A DNA stretch of 60,444 bases from Amanita rubescens. Its lineage: Eukaryota; Basidiomycota; Agaricomycetes; Agaricales; Amanitaceae. The stretch is from the NCBI GenBank assembly GCA_015039365.1, contig WION01000314.1, forward strand, positions 1-60,444, written 5' to 3'. How positions within the stretch are numbered: position 1 is the stretch's first letter; every line of letters begins with the position of its first letter. Of the stretch, positions 54,838 to 60,444 are shown piece after piece. The notes beneath the pieces were generated by a model. That model ran no database searches, was not told the DNA's origin, and saw only the letters and a list, made by a program, of their open reading frames with translations. Made by a program: the position numbers and the translations under genes.

Positions 54838-56482
54838 TTACTCATGCCAAGGTCTGTTCACAGCAAAGAAGGCGTATGACTCGGGATTCATAACTGCTTG
54901 ATTTGGATCCATCGCGGCCAAGTCTTTGCACGCCTGGACGCCCCAAGCGGTCGCAAGTGTGATATCTCCTGCAAAGTGAGAAAACTCGGATATAATCACA
55001 TCGACCTAAAAGCATGCGAATGAATTATATTGGTGTGAAAAAAATCCAACCATACATACCTTTGAATCAAAGCCGATTAAAGGAGCATCCCAAAATATCT
55101 GGCACAGATATAGAGTTTGTTTTTCACTGGATGGGAAAAAAAATGACATTGTGGCTGTCGGGATACAAAGATTGGGCCTTACTCGTCTTGATATCCATAG
55201 GCAAAAATATCACCAAAGGATTGTGGTGCAGTTGCGTACACAAATGACTTGAAGGAATTACGCATAATTTCGAACTGCTCTTGCACAACTTTCTTACGCT
55301 CTTTATCGTATTTTCCAAACCACATATCGTAGCGCAGTGTACCGCGATCCGAGTCGTCGCCCATGTTCGCAAGATACCTATAAATGTCAGATCACTTAGT
55401 TCAACGTCCACGGGAATAACTACCTGATGGCTTCATCAATACATTCTTCTACGGATTGCGTTGCAGAAATAAGTTCAATTTGTCGTTCAAAGTCATCAAT
55501 ATTGCTGAATTGAGGTCCCACATCGGCCGTTTCTGGTCCGTCATCCGTGACCAAGGGCTCTTCTCCTTCGTCCAGCTTTGCTTCTTCATCCACATTTTCC
55601 TCGGCTTCAGGAGCGTCGTCCACGGCTGCATAATCTTCAGCGCCTTCAGAAGACCTATTGCAAAATTAATTAGCTTCGTGCTGATCAACGACAAAGATAC
55701 GGCGTACCCAATGGGTACGGCGACAACATCGTGGGGGATCCGAACTGTAGGTGCATGTTGGATGGAATAAATTTGTGCTTCTGGCGCCACGATTTCATAT
55801 CGAACGGAATCCGAGGCTCGTTTTTCTGACTTCTCATATACCGAGATTGGAATTGGAGTCCCCGCCTCAGGATGTTCCTCAGGAACGCTAGGGGCTACTG
55901 GCCATACACCTTCACGGGAGATGCGAGCTGAAAAGGGCTCTACTTCCGCCTTGATGATCTCGATCTGCCGTGTGGCTGAATTGACGGCGTAGAATATATT
56001 CTTAGGCTCAAATGTGTATTCCCCTTGTCCAGAGGTAAATTTGTATGTTGTGGATACTGTTACATATCAGTACATCACAAAAACATCTCGACTAAGATAG
56101 ATGGCACTCACAATCGTGGATGCGCGTGTTTTCAATAAATGGCTCAAGAGAGATCACATTAGCCAGTTCGACCGCTTTTTCAGGCGAGAAGGTAACATGA
56201 ATGCCCCTGAATTGAGGGCTCGTTACATCTTCGGAGGTGGATTTAACATTGAATTTCTGAAATTTCAATTTCTGGTCTGGGCAAAGGACACAGGAAGGAT
56301 CGTTGATGAGCGTTAACAGTTGGTCGCTGGTATTAGTGACTGTTGTGATAAGTTTCAGATTTTTAACGAATCCCTTGTCTGTAATTGCCAATCGATAACG
56401 AATGTGTAATACGTAGGTTGGACTGACCGTCTAACTTGAGGGACGGCTGAGGGTCTAAGTTAACTACGACCTTCAAGGACAT
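54838..56482 (-). CDS. M35-fold protein with a lost zinc site (predicted pseudoenzyme)
   Basis: Seven exons join in phase with good GT-AG sites from the ATG at 56482 (MSLKVVVNLDPQPSL, like the other M35 gene) to the TAA at 54838. The propeptide-like region (LINDPSCVL, FRGIHVTFSPEKAVE, SGQGEYTFEP) is extended by ~70 residues. A strongly acidic linker (DDAPEAEENVDEEAKLDEGE) follows, then the catalytic-domain fold: ECIDEAIRYLANM, GTLRYDMWFGKYDKERKKVV, YLCQIFWDAPLIGFDSK. At the active site the expected HEXXH reads SEFSH, and the GTxxDxxYG motif reads ITLATAWG, so one zinc His and the Asp ligand are missing. The end MNPESYAFFAVNRPW is normal for the family. No signal peptide. I infer a catalytically dead but expressed paralogue; its role is unknown. 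Confidence 0.82.
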
Positions 56483-56976
56483 CGTGGGGTGGAACCGTGG
56501 TCGTGGTAACAGTTGGAGACTTGACACAGGGCATTGAAGCGCTGCTTCTACGTATATGTAGCTGGTTTATCTCGCCGTCCGTCACATGCGTTCATTTGAC
56601 CTGTCATTCACGTCATTTTCGGGATTCTTCGGTGGGGAAATATCATCAGAAGGCCGCTATAACGGCGTTACTTCCCTGCGGTCGAACGCTCCCGCTTCCC
56701 AGGCTGCGGAGAAAGTCGAGATGCTGTTAGCTTTCCATCGTGGCCGTCAGGTGTTCAAGTTGAACTAATTACGTAACTTATGTTGATTGACCTCCTGCTT
56801 GAACGATTTTACCGGTGCGCTGTCCGTATGAAGTCCATCTGCTACCCGTCATGATTCGACCGTCCCAGACTTTTACCGTTGTCCTCGACTATGATTTATC
56901 GACGGTGCTGCAATTGGGCTTACTAATAACGCCTATCATTATACTATTCCTGAACTGGATGAGTCCTTAAACAATC
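56483..56976. other. Intergenic, divergent promoters
   Basis: About 490 bp between the M35-like gene and the pyroglutamyl peptidase gene. No further gene seen. Confidence 0.4.
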
Positions 56977-57842
56977 ATGGGAGACCAAGGACCAACTATC
57001 GACACCTCATCACCATCGGCGGTATCTGATGAAATCCTTGTGCTCGTGACAGGCTATGGGGTAAGTTCCTACTACTAAGTCCTCGACCAGCATGGGAACT
57101 GACAACCTTGGATCAGCCATTCGACACCAATCCTGTAAATGCATCCTTCCTCATTGCATCCTCCCTCCCATCCACAATAACCTTTCCCCCAGCTGCCAAC
57201 CCTACCCCAGCAACTGCCCCTTCCCGCAACATATCTGTCCACGTCCACCCTTCCCCGATACCCGTCTCCTACTCCGTCGTCCGTGAAATTGTACCTGCCA
57301 TACTCAAAGACTTTGCGCATTCCCATGCTGGGCGCTATCCAGATATAATAATCCACATGGGCATTGCATCATCCCGAGAGTACTACTCCGTAGAAACACA
57401 AGCACATCGGGACTTGTATCTCCTGGCCGATATCGATGGCCGATCGGGTGAAGATGACGGAGAGAAGTTGTGGCGAGAGAAAGAGTTTCCAGAGCTCTTA
57501 AGACCAGGCCCTACTCCATCGGCTGCGATCCCGGTCTCGACAATAGCTACAAGCCGGAAGATGGTTGCATACCCCCCGAACGATCACTTTCTATCGACCT
57601 GGGAATCATTCATACCCCCTAACACGGATGTGCGCATTTCTGACGACGCTGGACGGTATCTTTGCGAATTCATCTTCTACACCACAATGTCCCAGTTATT
57701 GTCGGAAGGTCGAGATAGAAACGTGGTGTTCTTCCACGTTCCGGATTCGTGTGAAGATGGAGATGTTAAGCTGGGGATGGAGGCTGCCATTGCGTTGATT
57801 AAGACGTTGGTGACTTGTTGGGTTGACGAAGCAAAGATGTAA
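56977..57842 (+). CDS. Pyroglutamyl-peptidase I (C15 family)
   Basis: Two exons: 56977-57060 and about 57115-57842, joined in phase as LVLVTGYG-PFDTNPVNAS, the family opening GFGPF...NPS. Later come IIIHMGIASSREYYSVETQA (catalytic Glu region), DDAGRYLCEFIFY with the nucleophilic Cys, and NVVFFHVPDSCEDG with the catalytic His. It removes N-terminal pyroglutamate from peptides in the cytosol. The length (~270 aa) is slightly above bacterial members, as usual in fungi. Confidence 0.9.
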
Positions 57843-57919
57843 ATGTATGTAACCTTAGACTTGTATCTGATATCCCAGAATCCATGATGTTGTATATGAT
57901 CTAACTCGAATTCGCCTTA

Positions 57920-58030
57920 GTTACAGCCTCCGGTAATAGATTTGATACCACCCGGGGGAGTCAGGGCTAGTCAGGGGAGTCGGTATTCAAATATGTCAGC
58001 TTTCCCTCCCGGTCTTTCTGCACTTCGGCC
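57920..58030 (+). repeat. ~100-bp repeat, copy 1
   Basis: The tract from gttacagcctccggtaatag through gagtcggtattcaaatatgt to ctcccggtcttt recurs at 59441-59530. In both copies an ATG (57993 here) follows in the same position; the frames after it differ (64 aa here, about 40 aa there), so coding status is unclear. Confidence 0.7.
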
Positions 58031-58281
58031 CCCTCCAGTTCCGGAGCTTTTTACTGATTCAATTCCGGCAGACACACCAACGGTGGTAGACTACAAATTC
58101 TGGAAGTACTACCATCTCAGGCTGATTTTTGAACTCAACAACTGTTTATTTGAAGTGATCAATGACTCTGAACAGCCAACAAGATAGATAGAGCCCAGTA
58201 TTCATATGAATAATTCATACACCGTAACAACTTTAAAAATATTAACAGACTGAGATTTCATATATTGAGCTTAGGGGTAAA

Positions 58282-58978
58282 TCAATGGTTGATTTGCCGA
58301 CAAAAATGCTCCACTACGATTGTGAAAGCCTTTTCAACTTGTTCTTCGGTAATGTCCTTCCACAAGTCGCCCTCCGAGTCCAACTCCATGATCGATGTTA
58401 CATCGAACCGATTTCCCGCCCACGGACCGGGGACTAGCTCCAAAGAACATCTAATGGTACAACTTGGGTCCTCCGACCAAGACGTGTTGATCAGGAGTAA
58501 CGAGGCCAAGGTAAATTCCAAATCGGGTGATAGCCTTTTGTTGCGTATCTTCTCATCCAAGATACGCTTAAAATCATTGATCCGGATGTAGACATGCATA
58601 GATAAGTTGCGCAAAACATAGTCATTTGTTTCCGGCTCGAGCGGCAGTTTGCTTTCGAAGAGACTGACTGGAATGTCTTTGAATTCTCTTTCAGCAAATT
58701 CGTAAAGCGTCTCTTGGAGGTACCCATCACTATCTAGAAGTTGATTGAATTCGGCTTGTTCTGCCTCAGTAAGCATCCCTGGGGGGCACTCCAGCCATAT
58801 AGTCTCCAGCTGTGATGATGCGTTGGCCAGCCCAAGCGCCGATGACTGGATCGTCTCGCGATTTTTGACGAAGTAATAACTGGAGTAAGGGAAGGTAGTC
58901 CAAGATAGCTTCGGCAAGCTTGCCCACGTGCCGAGTATCACGGCGATCGATGTTGATAAGCTGGAAGTACTGACCCAT
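58282..58978 (-). pseudogene. Fungal MGQY... family protein, one frameshift
   Basis: The ATG at 58978 starts MGQYFQLINIDRR, then GKLAEAILDYLP and GAWAGQRIITAGDYMAG. This matches a family I know from agaricomycetes that begins MGQYW.LVN.DK and continues WAGDR...GDY....PPGMLT. Here PPGMLTEAEQAEFNQLL lies in the next frame, with a C6 run at the switch (near 58782). The rest (YLQETLYEFAEREFKDIPVS, NRFDVTSIMELDSEGDLWKD) is open to 58282. No intron can explain the switch. Either a recent inactivating indel or an error in the C run. Function of the family is unknown. Confidence 0.7.
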
Positions 58979-60444
58979 GGTACAGTTATGCGTAGAGGAA
59001 GGCAATGTTAAGAGTAGAGAGGTGTGGGAATTGAACAATGAAATGTCTGGGTCGTTCCCGCAGCACGTGACATATCCTCACGGTCGTGATATTATTATCT
59101 GTCCACGGTTGTGAGCGCTTGCCGTCTCATATATCTAGGGCCTATGGTCACATCTCGGTAATAGCGCAACCCGGCGACGAGGAGCAGTTATCCCCAGTCT
59201 GATGAGGCCAGGCATGGTACTGGCGTCTCTCGTGTTAAATTCTCCCTAATGCTGCGGACGTTCACATGCTTCCTATGTGTCGTCATGAAGCCATTGACAG
59301 TGCGCAGTCCACAACACGGGTAGCAAAGACGAAATGGAGCTCAGAGAACAAGAGGTCACCAATCTCAGGATGTAAAAAATGCAGTTATTCGAGTAATACT
59401 AATTACAGCACGGGAGGCGGTCCTGCTTCGCGCATTTGGTGTTACAGCCTCCGGTGAATAGATTTGATACCACCAGGGTCAGGGGAGTCGGTATTCAAAT
59501 ATGTCGGCTTTCCTCTCGGTCTTTTTGAAGAAGTACGCCGTTCGTCACCATCATCACCTCTCCCGATTTGTTTCCTGGCGGATGGCTACGTCAAATGAAG
59601 GCATAGTTCCGCCACTGTGACTTCCTTATCTGTACAAACTGTCTCGCGCTGCGTGTTCACTCTGGGATCCTTGCATATAGGAGCGGTTGTTTATGATCAA
59701 ATCCTATCCTGGTGCAACGCTTGTCTCTACTGGAAGATGATCGGCTTCCATACAATCTACAAACGCCTAGTTAAAACGGAGCAATTCAAGCTAATCAAGC
59801 CCCGGGTCCCTTTCTAGCGATCAACATGCAGTTTCGCTGGTACCTCCAGTTGCACGTTATTTTCCCAGCTTTACACCTCGTGATCTTTGTCGTGGATCCG
59901 ATCTGCACTGAGATGTTTTCTCGTGGCGAGCCGTCAGACTTGGTTGGCACAACTCTCAGGTGCAACTGAAAACGAGTCTTCCAAGCTCACATTGGCCTAC
60001 ACACGAATGCACACGCCGTCGCTCCCCCGTTCACGGTTTCCCTTTACTCCATCCGGAGGCTGGTCTTGAAGACGATGCATATGGGGATGATCTTTCTTCC
60101 CTTCCCACTTTGCAGACATTTTCGAAAATTCCGATTTGCACTCTTCCCACCATTGGTATCGCTGGTCTTACACAGGCAGTAAAATACTATCCCTTTCTGG
60201 CTCGCTTTTTAAAAAATTATTTGGACTGAACTGATGGAGCAGGCGATGGATAGACATCCCAAAAACTGCGTTTAGATCAAGAGTGATATAATATACAATG
60301 CACGTAGTTATTGTGAACATGGTATAGGTCTTGTGACTGATGCGAAATTAATCAACGGAGATATGTCGAGTACAAATGCAAAATGTGATTTCTTGGATCG
60401 GCGGATTGCTGCATTGTTATAGCTTGCTCCGCACGGGTGTCCTT
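58979..60444. other. No gene supported
   Basis: Apart from the repeat at 59441-59530, frames at 59266, 59617, 59887 and 59960 have no recognisable domain. The frame at 59960-60229 (ending AVKYYPFLARFLKNYLD) has the most protein-like composition but I cannot support it. Confidence 0.4.
59441..59530 (+). repeat. ~100-bp repeat, copy 2
   Basis: Matches 57920-58030 with a shorter middle (a 17-20 bp gap at the gggggagtcagggctag stretch). Confidence 0.7.

Noticed and set aside
1..60444. CRISPR arrays, bacterial operons or ribosome binding sites
   Set aside because: The window is eukaryotic; the only tandem array (43.9-44.5 kb) has no repeat-spacer structure.

Overview
The window is eukaryotic and most likely from an agaricomycete (Basidiomycota). 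Housekeeping genes carry many ~40-70 nt GT-AG introns (a few apparently GC-AG), the tRNA has an intron, and several proteins fall in families I know mainly from mushroom-forming fungi (the MGQY... family, the PD-(D/E)XK-like family, M35 peptidases). I cannot assign a species.

Two kinds of territory alternate. Conserved gene islands are: 14.5-16.7 kb (Atg22-like transporter), 19.3-29.1 kb (NUP192, a mitochondrial-type methionine aminopeptidase, NMD3), and 45.9-57.8 kb (Mcd4/PIG-N, class I histone deacetylase, NAT purine permease, an M35-like protein, pyroglutamyl peptidase). MetAP/NMD3 and Mcd4/HDAC are head-to-head pairs with short shared promoters.

The rest (1.8-14 kb, 17-19 kb, 29-44.7 kb) is a duplication-rich accessory zone. 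It holds eleven copies (ten intact, one broken) of an unrecognised ~112-120 aa cysteine-poor protein family. Most copies have a TATA-like box about 110-120 bp before the ATG. Two divergent pairs of this family bracket the Atg22-like gene. Large segmental copies repeat each other: 31.73-34.89 kb with 39.70-43.32 kb, and 3.2-4.2 kb plus 6.4-6.8 kb with 7.6-9.0 kb. They are mixed with broken pieces of NUP192, NMD3, an M35 peptidase, RNase H1, an RRM protein, a TOK-type potassium channel and a DAL5-type transporter. A 749-bp element with terminal inverted repeats sits on a TA in one segmental copy, and the other copy keeps the empty site.

The strongest candidates for something undescribed are the small-protein family, an intact M35-fold gene at 54.8-56.5 kb whose zinc-binding motif has been lost (HEXXH to SEFSH, downstream Asp absent), and a signal-peptide exon followed by a tandem array of splice-bounded ~115-bp units at 43.9-44.7 kb.
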